Source: Planctomycetota bacterium (GTDB taxonomy: Bacteria; Planctomycetota; Phycisphaerae; UBA1845). Taken from it: 48,242 bases of DNA. A model generated the notes under the pieces. The model was not told the origin of the DNA and searched no databases. It was given only the letters and a program-made list of their open reading frames with translations. Every line of letters begins with the position of its first letter. Position 1 is the stretch's first letter. The stretch is taken from contig BOJX01000010.1 of the NCBI GenBank assembly GCA_016860685.1, positions 1 through 48,242 on the forward strand. The letters are read 5' to 3'. The position numbers and the translations under genes were made by a program. Of this stretch, positions 35,888-45,595 are shown piece by piece.

Positions 35888-37468
35888 ATGTCGTCAGGCG
35901 GATTCGTGTTGCGGGGGGCCGTTATCCTGGGGTTTGCAGCGGTGCTCGTCGCCTCGGCGCAGGGGGATGACCGGCGCGGGGCGTGGGGACCGGTCTTTGA
36001 CTGGGGACTGCCGGAACGGCTGACGACGCCGATCCACGCCAGCGTCGTCGTAACGCGCCCCGGCGGACAGGGTCCGCTCGTCGGTCAGGTCTTGACTCAC
36101 GGGTATTACGGAACAACGTGGTCCTACCTCTGGAACCCCGAAACCGGGGTCTTCACCTTGATCGACTTCCTCCCCGACGATTCCGCACGCGAGTGCGGCG
36201 ACGGGCGACCCGACGCGATGACGTCGCTGTTCTGCTCCGGACACAGCGTCCTGGCTGACGGACAGTTACTCCTGGCGGGCGGCGACCTGATGCACGAGGA
36301 TCAGAACTGTCCGCTCGGGTACGCCTTCGCCGGCGCGTATTACTCGCACACGATCAACCCCCTCGACGTCGCCCCGACCTACGTCCGCGCCGGCGACATG
36401 AACCAGGGCCGCTGGTACCCGACGAACACGATGCTCGGCGACGGATCCGTCGTGACGTTCTCCGGTCTGACGGAATGCGCATCGTGCGACGACAACGGAT
36501 TCCCGATCAGTCCGCTGAACGCGGACGTCGAGCGTTACAACCCCGCGACGCGCACGTGGTCGATCATCTCACAGCGCGCCCTTCCGCTTTATCCCTGGAT
36601 GCACCTGCTTTCAAACGGGCGCGTCTTTTACGCCGGCCCGGGCCGCGACTCCCACCGCTTCAACCCCAACAACGGAACGTGGTCCTTCGTGGACTTTTTC
36701 GACCACCCTTACCGCAGCTACGGAACGTCAGTGCTTTACCCCGCGGGTCCGGATCAGGTGCTCGTCATCGGCGGCGTCTGCTGCGGCGACTTCGCAACGA
36801 ACACGACGGAGATCATCGACCTGTCGCTCAGTTCGCCGCAGTGGCGACCCGGCCCTGTGATGCGCACCGGGCGCACGCAGTTGAACGCCGTCCTCCTGCC
36901 TGACGGCAGCGTGCTCGCCGTCGGCGGGCGCAGCGACTTCGATTTCGGCGGTCCGCAGGCGCAGCCGGTATACCGCGCCGAGCGGCTGGATCCCTTCGCC
37001 CGGCGGCAGCGCTGGAAACGGATGGCGAGCATGAGCCGCCCGCGCATGTATCACTCGGCGGCGGTGCTGCTGCCCGATGGGCGCGTGCTCTCCGCGGGGG
37101 GGACCGCAGCCGAAGGTTATCCTCTCGATGAGAAAAACGCGCAGATCTTCAGCCCGCCTTATCTCTTCAAGGGCGCAAGACCAGTCATCACGTCGGCGCC
37201 GGAGGAGGTCACCTACGGCGCATCGTTCTCCGTGGTGACGGCCGAGGCTGATCAGATCTCCTCCGTCGTGCTCATCCGACCCTCGAGCGTCACGCATGCA
37301 TTCAACATGGAGCAGCGTTATGTGCCGGTGACCTTTGCGTCACGTGGCGGGTCGCTGGAGGTCTGGGCGCCCTCCGGCGGCAACGTCGCCCCGCCGGGGT
37401 ATTACATGCTGTTTATCCTGAACCGCGACCGCATCCCGTCGACGGCGGCGTTTATCCGTCTGCACTGA
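35888..37468 (+). CDS. Secreted galactose-oxidase-like copper-radical oxidase
   Basis: 526 residues with the strong ribosome site GAGGAGGAA. The signal peptide ends near residue 25 (VASAQ). Kelch propeller followed by the galactose oxidase early-set (DUF1929) domain. All ligands of the copper-radical site can be placed by motif: C116 in LFCSGHSV and Y177 in GRWYPTN (the Cys-Tyr cofactor pair), Y388-H389 in RPRMYHSAAVLLPDGRV, and H470 in IRPSSVTHAFNMEQRYVP. The C-terminus APPGYYMLFILNRD is canonical. It probably oxidises primary alcohols or aldehydes (galactose, glyoxal or polysaccharide ends) with O2, giving H2O2 outside the cell. It lies 99 nt after the M23 gene and may be co-expressed with it. 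Confidence 0.92.
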   Translation: MSSGGFVLRGAVILGFAAVLVASAQGDDRRGAWGPVFDWGLPERLTTPIHASVVVTRPGGQGPLVGQVLTHGYYGTTWSYLWNPETGVFTLIDFLPDDSARECGDGRPDAMTSLFCSGHSVLADGQLLLAGGDLMHEDQNCPLGYAFAGAYYSHTINPLDVAPTYVRAGDMNQGRWYPTNTMLGDGSVVTFSGLTECASCDDNGFPISPLNADVERYNPATRTWSIISQRALPLYPWMHLLSNGRVFYAGPGRDSHRFNPNNGTWSFVDFFDHPYRSYGTSVLYPAGPDQVLVIGGVCCGDFATNTTEIIDLSLSSPQWRPGPVMRTGRTQLNAVLLPDGSVLAVGGRSDFDFGGPQAQPVYRAERLDPFARRQRWKRMASMSRPRMYHSAAVLLPDGRVLSAGGTAAEGYPLDEKNAQIFSPPYLFKGARPVITSAPEEVTYGASFSVVTAEADQISSVVLIRPSSVTHAFNMEQRYVPVTFASRGGSLEVWAPSGGNVAPPGYYMLFILNRDRIPSTAAFIRLH

Positions 37469-37501
37469 GGCGGTGACGCCCCCCGTCCGGTTGAGCCGAA
37501 T

Positions 37502-39787
37502 TCAGGACGGCGGAGGAAGTTCGACCCGCACCGTAATAACCTCTCGTCCGCGACGAAGAATGAACTCGACGAATTCACCCGGTGCCAGCGCCTTGATCGC
37601 CCGGTCGTAGGCTTCGGCGTCCGGCGTCTCGCGCGTGCCGACGGCCAGAATGAGATCGTCCGGACGGACACCGGCTCGCGCTGCCGGCGAGTCCTTCAAG
37701 ACGCGCTCAACATAGGGCAGCGTCGTTCGATATCCGGCTTTGACGAGACGGACCCCGGGATCGACGGACGCGACGGCATCACGCTGCGCCGCCTCCGTCG
37801 CCGCCCGATCACCGCCGCCGGAACGTGCCTCGGCCAGAAACGCACGGATCTCCTCGACCGGGATCGCGTAATTGAGGTTCGTGTTGGTGCGGTTGAGGCG
37901 GACCTCCCGTCCCAGCACCCCGACGAGCGCACCGGATGCATCCACGACGGGACCACCCGGAAAGCCCGGACTGCTCGTCACGGCGTCGATCGCCCAGACT
38001 TCGCCGCGGTAAGCGAATTCCTTCGATCGCCGCGTGGCGTCCAGCGGAAAGCGCGACATCAACACCCCCTGCGTCACGGAAGGCGCTTCAGCCCCTTCCG
38101 CAATGTGAAAAGGATTCCCCACGGCCAACACCCACGCCCCGGCAAACGTCTCCGGATTTTCCGTCACCTCGAAGTGTGCGAACGATCGCGGCACGGACGC
38201 CGCCTCGTTGGACGAACCCTCCGCGACCGGCGCGGCTGTCGCTTCAATTCCGCGTCCCGTCGTGAAGACGCCTGAGATCCGAAGCAGCGCAAGCTGCCGA
38301 CCCGCGTCCCGGTGACGAACCTCGGCCTGCCACGCCGAACCGTCGCGCATCACCGCCTTGATCCGCCGGGCATCAATGAGCAGAGACAACACGGTCACCA
38401 CATCGCCCTCGGCGGACACGAGCACCCCGCTTCCGTATCCGGCCTCCATCCCGGCGCCGAGTCCGTACAACTTGACCGTCCGGTCGAGGACGGCGTCGAC
38501 AAGGGCAGATGCAGGTGTCGGCGACGAATTCGGGAGCGAGCCCGCCGCGCTCTCCTTATTCCGGTCGGAATTCCCCGCGACAGAGTCGGCTTCCTCTTCA
38601 GGCGTCGGCATCAGCGGAAACGATACCGGAAGCTCGATCGGCAGAGGTTCGAGTCGACAAACCGCGCGCGAGGTCTGCCCGCTCCGCTCATACTCGATCG
38701 CCAGCGGCCAGTGCTCCGGGTAGGTTCCGAGCAGGCTGGCGTAATGATTCGCGGAGGTGATCCGATGTCCGTCGATCGAAAGCAGGCGATCGCCCGGACG
38801 AAGCCCCGCGTTGTACGCCGGCGCGTTCTCGAGCATCCGGTCGAAAATGACGCCGCGACCCAGCTCATCGCGCACCGTCGCCTGCAAACTCCCGTGCCGC
38901 ACCAGCCGTCCCTCGCGCAGTCCGGGAAGAAAGCGGCGGATCTGGTTCGCGGAGATCGCGTAGCCGACGCCGACGTTCAGGCGGCCACGGGAGTTGATCG
39001 AAATGCGCCCGTTGATGCCGATGATCGCCCCGGAAAGATTGAAAAGCGGCCCGCCGGAGTTTCCCGGGTTGATCGCGGCATCGGTCTGGATGCAATCGGA
39101 GTAAAGGAGATGATCGCCCTCGCCGTACTGGTACCGGTGAACCCCGCTGACCCGTCCGAACGTCACGGTCGGCGTGAAATCCTCGGAGAGCACAAAGGGA
39201 TTGCCCATCGCGATCACTTCGTCTCCCACGCGGACGGCGTCCGAGTCGCCGAGACGGACGCAGGGAAAGCGACCCGACGTGTAACCCTCTCCGCGCGGTG
39301 CCGCCCCGGCGTCTGACGCGCCTTCAACTTCGCCGAGACGGAACATCGCCACGTCGCCGCCCGGATCGACGCCCAGCACATGCAGGGCGTACAAACGCCC
39401 GTCGGACAGTCCGCCCAGTCCGCGGCGCGTCTCCAGCATTTCCGCCACGACGTGAAAGTTGGTCAGCCCGTGCCCGTCCGCGTCGATCAGCACGCCCGAA
39501 CCCCCGCCGCGCTGGAGCGGATCAAAAACGCACACTACCGCCGGCGCTAGCCGCTCGACGAGCGCAACGCGACGCGCCTCCGCCTCCTGAACCCGGCGCC
39601 TCGCGGATTCGAGGCTCGCCGCGTCCTGATCGCGCGCCGTCACGGTCGATGCAAGCGAAAAAAGAACGAGCACCAGACCGCCCCCCCCGGATTGACATCG
39701 CCGAATCAATGCCTGACCCGCCGGAGCGGCGTTCGTCAAGAACAAGCGGCGTCGCGCACGCCCCGGCTTCGTCACCGTGACGTTCAT
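37502..39787 (-). CDS. Tandem HtrA-like serine protease with PDZ domains, second protease domain inactive
   Basis: 761 residues with a hydrophobic signal/anchor at about 36-50. The first trypsin-like domain has H112 (TNFHVVAE), D145 (DPGGDVAMFRL) and S244 (NPGNSGGPL), followed by a PDZ domain (about 300-380). After a low-complexity linker (395-430), a second trypsin-like fold runs from 432 to 645. The matching positions there are S468 (TVLSLLID), Q498 (DAGRQLALLRI) and P610 (SPGFPGGPV), so the triad is lost. A second PDZ domain (about 675-755, VERVLKDSPAARAGVRPDDLIL) ends the protein. Periplasmic protein quality control is the likely role, with the second half perhaps for substrate binding or regulation. 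It overlaps the NPCBM gene by 4 nt (ATGA). Confidence 0.9.
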   Translation of the reverse strand: MNVTVTKPGRARRRLFLTNAAPAGQALIRRCQSGGGGLVLVLFSLASTVTARDQDAASLESARRRVQEAEARRVALVERLAPAVVCVFDPLQRGGGSGVLIDADGHGLTNFHVVAEMLETRRGLGGLSDGRLYALHVLGVDPGGDVAMFRLGEVEGASDAGAAPRGEGYTSGRFPCVRLGDSDAVRVGDEVIAMGNPFVLSEDFTPTVTFGRVSGVHRYQYGEGDHLLYSDCIQTDAAINPGNSGGPLFNLSGAIIGINGRISINSRGRLNVGVGYAISANQIRRFLPGLREGRLVRHGSLQATVRDELGRGVIFDRMLENAPAYNAGLRPGDRLLSIDGHRITSANHYASLLGTYPEHWPLAIEYERSGQTSRAVCRLEPLPIELPVSFPLMPTPEEEADSVAGNSDRNKESAAGSLPNSSPTPASALVDAVLDRTVKLYGLGAGMEAGYGSGVLVSAEGDVVTVLSLLIDARRIKAVMRDGSAWQAEVRHRDAGRQLALLRISGVFTTGRGIEATAAPVAEGSSNEAASVPRSFAHFEVTENPETFAGAWVLAVGNPFHIAEGAEAPSVTQGVLMSRFPLDATRRSKEFAYRGEVWAIDAVTSSPGFPGGPVVDASGALVGVLGREVRLNRTNTNLNYAIPVEEIRAFLAEARSGGGDRAATEAAQRDAVASVDPGVRLVKAGYRTTLPYVERVLKDSPAARAGVRPDDLILAVGTRETPDAEAYDRAIKALAPGEFVEFILRRGREVITVRVELPPPS

Positions 39788-40986
39788 CGCCTCAGGCCCG
39801 AAGGTTTGATGACGCGGGCGTCGGCCCAGTTGCCGAGATCTCCGATGTCCACGCCGTCCGCAACATCGCAGATCAACATCAGCGCATCCGTCCCGACGAT
39901 CGAGAGGCGCACCTCCACGGCGCGGTCGCTCGGCGTCAACCGCCCGCTGTCGTAGACAGTCTTGCCGTCCGCTTCCACGCGGAATTCGACGCTGCCTCCC
40001 GGACCCGCGGCGTCGTCCACGCCGACCACCGCGAAAAAGAATTCGTAATCACCCCCGAGCGCATAAGTCACGGCGGTGCGCGCGTGCATGCCGACGCCCT
40101 TCGGAAAGTCGCAACCGTCGAGCCGAAGCGGACCGCGCGCGGCGTTCTCATCATTCCGCGCCGGACGAGGAACGAGCAGCACCCCCTCGACCTGCTCCCT
40201 CGCGCGCGGCAGGTCGGAGACGTACACCACCCGCGGATTCAGGTGCTCGATCCGCGTCACCTCTGCGGACGGAACCGCAACGCTGACCCCTTCCGTCAGG
40301 CGCACGTGAAGCATCTCGCCCCCACCGCTCAACGATCCCGGGAGAATCCAGCCGCGCCGGGTGTAAATTCGGAACCCCGGAGGATCCTGAGGATTCAGCG
40401 GCGCCGCCAGCACGACCCCGTGCATGCGCGCCGTGCGGAACGTCCGGGACTCACTGCCCGCCCGAAAACGTCCGGTCTCCGCGCCCAGCGACTCCAGCAC
40501 TCCGCCGACCGTCCGGACTTCGCCGCTCGCACATGCAATCAGGACGTCTTCGCCCGCCCGCCGTGCATGCAGCGCCGTCGTAAACGCAGCCTCGCCGTCC
40601 GGACATGCTCCCTCCCCCGCGAGCCGGACCGCCTCAACGACCGACAGCGGCAACACCCGAGCCTCGCCGTCAGGAGTATTGATCGCGATCCCGTCTGACG
40701 ACTCTTCTCCCAGGCGCGCTGCGATCCGACCGCCGCCGGCCAGATGAACAATCACATTCCCCTCGCCCGCAACAGGCGATGCGGGAGTCACACCGGTAAA
40801 CGTTATCTCCAGCACGTCCTCCGCGGGAACGATCATATCGACGCCGGCCTGATGCAGGACCGCGCCCGCCTCAGTCCACCCGTGCCAGGCTCCCTGCACG
40901 CGCCGTCCGTCAACGAGGCGGACCTCCACCTCCGAGGAACCGATCCCCGGCAACATCACCAGAACGCTGGCGCAGATTGACAACAA
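39784..40986 (-). CDS. Exported protein with C-terminal NPCBM (carbohydrate-binding) domain
   Basis: 400 residues with a signal peptide at 1-18 (MLSICASVLVMLPGIGSS). The N-terminal part consists of small beta elements (VRLVDGRRVQGAWHG, then PAEDVLEITF), resembling the LPDGR-VGR element of the membrane protein at 2560-3726. The C-terminal 140 residues are an NPCBM/NEW2 domain: LDGCDFPKGVGMHARTAVTY, VVGVDDAAGPGGSVEFRV, VYDSGRL and GDLGNWADARV. NPCBM domains bind carbohydrates in glycosidases, but no catalytic domain is attached here. Third gene of the minus-strand operon, overlapping the protease gene, which suggests joint production of a periplasmic complex. Confidence 0.9.
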   Translation of the reverse strand: MLSICASVLVMLPGIGSSEVEVRLVDGRRVQGAWHGWTEAGAVLHQAGVDMIVPAEDVLEITFTGVTPASPVAGEGNVIVHLAGGGRIAARLGEESSDGIAINTPDGEARVLPLSVVEAVRLAGEGACPDGEAAFTTALHARRAGEDVLIACASGEVRTVGGVLESLGAETGRFRAGSESRTFRTARMHGVVLAAPLNPQDPPGFRIYTRRGWILPGSLSGGGEMLHVRLTEGVSVAVPSAEVTRIEHLNPRVVYVSDLPRAREQVEGVLLVPRPARNDENAARGPLRLDGCDFPKGVGMHARTAVTYALGGDYEFFFAVVGVDDAAGPGGSVEFRVEADGKTVYDSGRLTPSDRAVEVRLSIVGTDALMLICDVADGVDIGDLGNWADARVIKPSGLRR

Positions 40987-41030
40987 GTCTTGAACCCCAG
41001 AACAGGCGGACGGCGCCGCGGCTCACACGC

Positions 41031-42065
41031 TCACTTCGGCTCCCTCGCCAACTGCTCGTAATACTGCTCGACGAGCTTCCGGTATCTCGGCGGAAACGAG
41101 TCCCGCAACGCCTGAAGAACCTTCTCCCGCTCCGCAGGCGGCAGCGAGCCCCACGCCTCGCCGGGATTGATGTCCCGGACGCTCAGATGCTCGCGCACCG
41201 CACCGTCAGGGGGGAGTTGCGACTGCGGCATCGGGCTTTGCGGCTGCGAGGGGTTCCGCCCCGGCGACCCGCCTTGCGACCCGTCGTCCGGCTGATTCTG
41301 CTGGTTGCGCTCCCGCTCCTCGGCTTCCTCGATCATCTGGTCGAGCAGGTCGATCGCCCGCTGCTGACGCGACTGCACTTGCTCTCCGGTGTCGCGGTGC
41401 TTGAGGCGGCCCGCCGCAAACGACATCAGGTCGCTGACTTCGCCGATCTGCCCGGACGTCCTCGCCTCCAACTCCGCCAGCATCTGCCGCGCCGACTGCG
41501 TAAGACGCACCGGTGCGTCCGGATGCACCGTCAGAAACTGCACGAGCTTCCGCGACGCCGCGTCATATTGCAGGTTCTCAAGCAGCGCGGCGGCGTGACA
41601 GAAGTCGAACTCGGAAAGTCCGTAACTGTACTGTCCGATCCGCTCCCGCCGATCACCCGCCGACGTCTCCACCGTCTTCAAGGCCGCCGCGGCGTCCCCC
41701 GCGTCCAGCAACGCCTTGACGTGCAGCACCGTGGCCGCCGCCGCCAGATAAGGATCCTCCGCCTCGCTCAGCCGTCGCGCCACCTCCGCGCATCCGCGAT
41801 GATCATCGCGATCACGCGCGTCCAGCGCAGCCCGAAACTCGGCGTGAAGCGACGCGAGCGCCTCCGTCAGGAACTCCGCCTCGTCCGGCCTCGGCGTCAC
41901 CTCCCACTTCCGGAGGATTTCGTCACGCACCGCGGCGTCACCCCCGGTCTGCGCCTGAAGGAACTCGATGAACCGCTCCGCCGGCGACTTCTGCGCGGGC
42001 TTCTCCTGCGCGATCGCCGTCGCCGCCGCGCAGAAAAGCCCGAATGCCGCAATGAACGCCTTCAT
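41031..42065 (-). CDS. Exported helical-repeat protein with Gln/Pro-rich linker
   Basis: 344 residues from the ATG at 42065, chosen because it starts the signal peptide MKAFIAAFGLFCAAATAIA. A TPR-like helical part (about 25-205) precedes a helix with RQQRAIDLLDQMIEEAEERE, a Gln/Ser/Pro-rich linker (about 240-285) and a short C-terminal motif containing AWGSLPPAEREKVLQALRD and PPRYRKLVEQYYEQLA. I recall the same W-G-LPP ... YR-L---YY--LA motif at the end of proteins near MoxR/BatA operons in other Planctomycetes; this is from memory, not checked. It starts 29 nt after the coiled-coil gene, in the same operon. Confidence 0.8.
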   Translation of the reverse strand: MKAFIAAFGLFCAAATAIAQEKPAQKSPAERFIEFLQAQTGGDAAVRDEILRKWEVTPRPDEAEFLTEALASLHAEFRAALDARDRDDHRGCAEVARRLSEAEDPYLAAAATVLHVKALLDAGDAAAALKTVETSAGDRRERIGQYSYGLSEFDFCHAAALLENLQYDAASRKLVQFLTVHPDAPVRLTQSARQMLAELEARTSGQIGEVSDLMSFAAGRLKHRDTGEQVQSRQQRAIDLLDQMIEEAEERERNQQNQPDDGSQGGSPGRNPSQPQSPMPQSQLPPDGAVREHLSVRDINPGEAWGSLPPAEREKVLQALRDSFPPRYRKLVEQYYEQLAREPK

Positions 42066-42094
42066 GCTTGATCCTCGATCCGCTCTCAACCCGG

Positions 42095-44032
42095 TCATTC
42101 CTCCTCCAGCCGCTTACGCAACTGCCGCGCAATCTCGAAGCACTCCTGCTGTCGATCCGCCGTCTGTGACAGCGTGTGCTCCAGCGTCACGTCCGCATCA
42201 GGATCCGCCGACCGCGCCTTCTCGATCATCACCGTCCGATCGCGAACCCGCCCCTGCGCCGCCCGCAGCAGCTTCAGCTCCGCCGACGTCGGCAGGAGCG
42301 GCGCGTTCTGATCGGACGGCGCGCCCTGATCCCCCTGCTGCTGGCGCTCCCGCTCCTCCTCCTGCATCTTACGCACCGCCTCCAGCAACTGGCTGAGGGT
42401 GTCAAGGATTTCCGCCTGCACCGCCTGAGTCACCGCTCCAGTCTGACGCTGGGCAAGTCGGTCCGCAACAAGGCGCATGTCATCGGACGCCTGCTCAAGG
42501 ATTCGCGGAAAGACAATCGTCGTGCCTTCCTCCTCCAGAATGTGCAGGCACGTGTCGACGATGCCCGCCAACGATCGTTCCCGCTCCGACAACCCCGCCG
42601 ACGCCAGTTCGAACGCCCGATCCGCTGCGGATGCCCCTGACGCGTCCAAGGTCGCGGTTTCCTCGTTGATCCGTTTCTGCTTGACGTAAAGGTCATGAAA
42701 CCGCGCTTCAAGGTCGCGGAGCATCTCCTCACGCTCCTCGCGACGCTTCTGACGCAATGTGTCCTCCAGTTCGCGCTTTGCCTGCTCCAGCGCCTCGACC
42801 GCCTTTTCCTGGTGCTCCAGCGCCCCCTCCTGATCCTCGCGTTCGAGATCCTCGGCCGCATCCTGCATTTCTCGCTCGGCGTCTTCAACGCGAGGTTGAG
42901 CTTCCGATCCGGGGCGCGGGCGGTTCGGCGACGGCATTTGCCGGTCAGACCCGCCCGACGGCCTGCTTTGCGGCGGATGCATATCCTGCGAGAGCTGATC
43001 CGCCTCCTCCGCAAGCCGCCGCTGCTGACGCGCCAGATCCTCCTGCGACGGCGCCGGCGACCGCTCCTCCGCCGCCTCCTTCAACGCATGCACGGCGCGG
43101 CGCAGCGCTTCCTCGGCGTCTTTCTGCTCTGACTTGGCCTGGGGACCGTCCGCCTCCTGCAACGCCTCGGCCGCTTGCGCCATCTCATCTGCGGCGGACT
43201 TCATCGCTTCAGCGCCTTGATCGAGCGATGATGAAGCGGATTCCTCCTGTGGGGCAGCGTCCGAACGCTCGCCTTTTTCAGATTCGTTCGGGTTAAGAAG
43301 GCCAGACCGCGCCTGCGCCGCAGCCTGCTCGACGGCCTCCGCCAACGCGGCCGTTGCTTCCGCCAGCTTCCCTTGTTGCTGCGCCTGTTGTCGCGCCGTC
43401 TCCGCATTCATCCCGCCAGGCGCCGCCGCCTCTTGCAACGTCTGCGCCGACAAGTCCGCCTGACGGTTCAGAATCTCCTCGGCGCCGCGCAACGCCTCCT
43501 CGACGCGCTGCTGCAATCCCTCGCCCGACGGATCTCGCGTCGCCTCGCGCAGTCCGCGCTGACGGTCCAGAAGTTCCTCGAGCCGCTTCATCTGCGCCTG
43601 AAGGTCGGCGATCTCCCGCTCGCGATTCTCATTCCGGCTGTCCCGCTGGAGCAGCACCGCAAGCACGGTCTCAAGGTCCGCCACCGCCTCATCCTGAAGC
43701 GCGGTCGTCGAACGCAGATCCTCCCCACGTTGCAGACGGCCCACCAGATCCGCAAGATGCTCCGGAGCGCCCAGCTCCCCCAGCCGAGTCAGCGCCCGAG
43801 CGAGCCGCTCCGCGCTCTCCGGCTCCTCGACCGCCAGATCCTGTTGCAGCCTGAACATCCGGTCCCGGAACCGCTCGACCCGGTCGCGGATCATGTCCTG
43901 CTTGACCGCCAGCGGTTGCGAGGGAGGGGGGGGTTGTATTCCGGACCACGCGGCAAACACCCGGCTCTGGACGATGCCAACCCAACTCGACACGGCCAGC
44001 ACCGTCCCCACGATCACGCTTTGTCCGCGCAT
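42095..44032 (-). CDS. Large coiled-coil protein with N-terminal signal/anchor
   Basis: 645 residues. The N-terminal hydrophobic segment (about 6-28) is a signal or anchor. Nearly all the rest is predicted coiled coil rich in Glu, Gln, Arg and Ala, interrupted by Pro/Ser-rich linkers near 235-265 and 345-375. Blocks include REREIADLQAQMKRLEELLD, EALEQAKRELEDTLRQKRRE and DTLSQLLEAVRKMQEEERER. No enzymatic motif. It resembles long helical proteins encoded with BatA-type genes in Planctomycetes. First gene of the four-gene minus-strand operon ending with the tandem protease. It probably acts in the periplasm as a scaffold; this is inference. Confidence 0.82.
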   Translation of the reverse strand: MRGQSVIVGTVLAVSSWVGIVQSRVFAAWSGIQPPPPSQPLAVKQDMIRDRVERFRDRMFRLQQDLAVEEPESAERLARALTRLGELGAPEHLADLVGRLQRGEDLRSTTALQDEAVADLETVLAVLLQRDSRNENREREIADLQAQMKRLEELLDRQRGLREATRDPSGEGLQQRVEEALRGAEEILNRQADLSAQTLQEAAAPGGMNAETARQQAQQQGKLAEATAALAEAVEQAAAQARSGLLNPNESEKGERSDAAPQEESASSSLDQGAEAMKSAADEMAQAAEALQEADGPQAKSEQKDAEEALRRAVHALKEAAEERSPAPSQEDLARQQRRLAEEADQLSQDMHPPQSRPSGGSDRQMPSPNRPRPGSEAQPRVEDAEREMQDAAEDLEREDQEGALEHQEKAVEALEQAKRELEDTLRQKRREEREEMLRDLEARFHDLYVKQKRINEETATLDASGASAADRAFELASAGLSERERSLAGIVDTCLHILEEEGTTIVFPRILEQASDDMRLVADRLAQRQTGAVTQAVQAEILDTLSQLLEAVRKMQEEERERQQQGDQGAPSDQNAPLLPTSAELKLLRAAQGRVRDRTVMIEKARSADPDADVTLEHTLSQTADRQQECFEIARQLRKRLEEE

Positions 44033-44215
44033 AACGCCTCCGCAGACTCATCAACCGCCTTCGACAGCCGCCGCCGCCTCATACAAGGATATCGGCCGCG
44101 ACACCCTCATTATACGGTTCAGACAATCTTTCATTCCAGCAAGATCGCCCGCTCCACGCCGCTGGCGCCTTCCTTCCTCGCAACGCCAACCCCCCGGGAC
44201 GTCGCCGACGCGATT

Positions 44216-45595
44216 TTACATCCCTGGTCTGCCTGGGGATTCTGCCTGCACCGTTCTGGAGCCCTCCTCATCGGCAAGCCGCTTGAACATCCGGTGCGCG
44301 ATCATCATGAACACCAGCGCGACAATCCAGATCCCCCACCCGATCCACTGCCAGAGGTACACGCCGAGCAACGTCGCCACCGTCCCGCGCACCCCCGTCA
44401 ACGTGACGTGGATGCCCATGTAAAGGTCTCCGCGGGCGCCGCTGGCGAAATGCAGGTGCCCGAGGCTCCACGCCACTTTGCCGCCGCCCATCCCGAATCC
44501 GTAAGCCACCGCCTGAAGCGCAAAACACGACATCATCATTACCGGTGAGATCGGACCCAACGCATCCCGGTAAGTCATCGCCAACTCCCCGGCGAGTCCC
44601 AGCACCGCCGCCACCCCCCAGAACCAGCAGTTGATCACCCGGAAGCGAAGCACGCCGACGCGATCAAACAAGCCCCCCCACTGCCGCAGGCTTCCGAACG
44701 TCAGCAGGCGCGGCATCGCCGTGAAAAGCACCGTCCCGACCCAGTACACGTCCCCGCCCCAGCCGTCGATCTCCCGCGTCACCAGAACCGTCAGCACCGC
44801 CATCACCAGCAAATTTGAAAGCCCGAGAAACGTCTGCGCGCTGAGATAACGCGCGTACGCAGGGTCCGCCGCGATCGCCTCGTGCATCCGATGCCAGACC
44901 CGCCCCGGCGACCACTCGAACAGCTTCTCCCGGGTCGTTAGCCGCCCGTCCCCTGAACGCAGCGCTCGTTCTCGCCGTCGGCGCCTTCTTCCCTCCCCCC
45001 GCACACGCATCCGAAGCAGAAATACCAGCGACAGCAACCCCGCCGCCGCACAAACCTGAAGGACAATGCCGAAGGCCCCGGGGTCTCGGTCGCAGATCGG
45101 CGCCACGATCAGCGCCGCAGATGTCGACACAAACAGGTTTGCTGCGTGCAGCCGCGCCGTGATCCGACCGCGAGAGGTCGCGGGGTAATTCACCTGCCAG
45201 ATCGCCGGCCGTAACGTCAGAACGCCCGCCAGAAAAACCTGAGACAATGCCAGACAGAAGATGAACGCTCCCGCCCCGCCGCGGGTCGGCGACGCCAGCG
45301 ACGCGGCAGCCGCAAACAGCGCCGTTCCGGCGACGAACAACGCCTGCACCGCAAGCTTCGGCGCCCGCGCCAGGAGCATCCCCCAGTACACGCTGAAAAG
45401 ATAGGACGCCGTCGGAGTCGCCGTCGCGATCGCCACCATCGTCGCGCTGCCCGAAAAGCTCTTTGACACGACGAGGCTGCCGAACCGCCCCTCGACCAAC
45501 CCGGCCAGCATCGTCCAGAGGATCGTATGCTGATACTCGTGAAGAAAATTCAGACGCGCTGATAAAGGAAGTGATCGAAGTCGAAGCAGGTCCAC
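44216..45595 (-). CDS. Major facilitator superfamily transporter-like membrane protein
   Basis: 459 residues starting with GTG at 45595. About 12 hydrophobic helices are visible, with a basic central loop (RVRGEGRRRRRRERALR, about 198-214) separating two six-helix halves, as in MFS. Segments include FIFCLALSQVFLAGVLTLRP, FGIVLQVCAAAGLLSLVFLL and WGIWIVALVFMMIAHRMF. The substrate is unknown. It is divergent from ribF across 163 nt. Some similarity to UMF1- or muropeptide-type permeases is conceivable but not shown. Confidence 0.82.
   Translation of the reverse strand: MDLLRLRSLPLSARLNFLHEYQHTILWTMLAGLVEGRFGSLVVSKSFSGSATMVAIATATPTASYLFSVYWGMLLARAPKLAVQALFVAGTALFAAAASLASPTRGGAGAFIFCLALSQVFLAGVLTLRPAIWQVNYPATSRGRITARLHAANLFVSTSAALIVAPICDRDPGAFGIVLQVCAAAGLLSLVFLLRMRVRGEGRRRRRRERALRSGDGRLTTREKLFEWSPGRVWHRMHEAIAADPAYARYLSAQTFLGLSNLLVMAVLTVLVTREIDGWGGDVYWVGTVLFTAMPRLLTFGSLRQWGGLFDRVGVLRFRVINCWFWGVAAVLGLAGELAMTYRDALGPISPVMMMSCFALQAVAYGFGMGGGKVAWSLGHLHFASGARGDLYMGIHVTLTGVRGTVATLLGVYLWQWIGWGIWIVALVFMMIAHRMFKRLADEEGSRTVQAESPGRPGM

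Noticed and set aside
43373..44548. A 391-codon plus-strand frame overlapping the coiled-coil and MFS genes
   Set aside because: Antisense to two convincing genes; Arg/Leu-rich composition without any motif.
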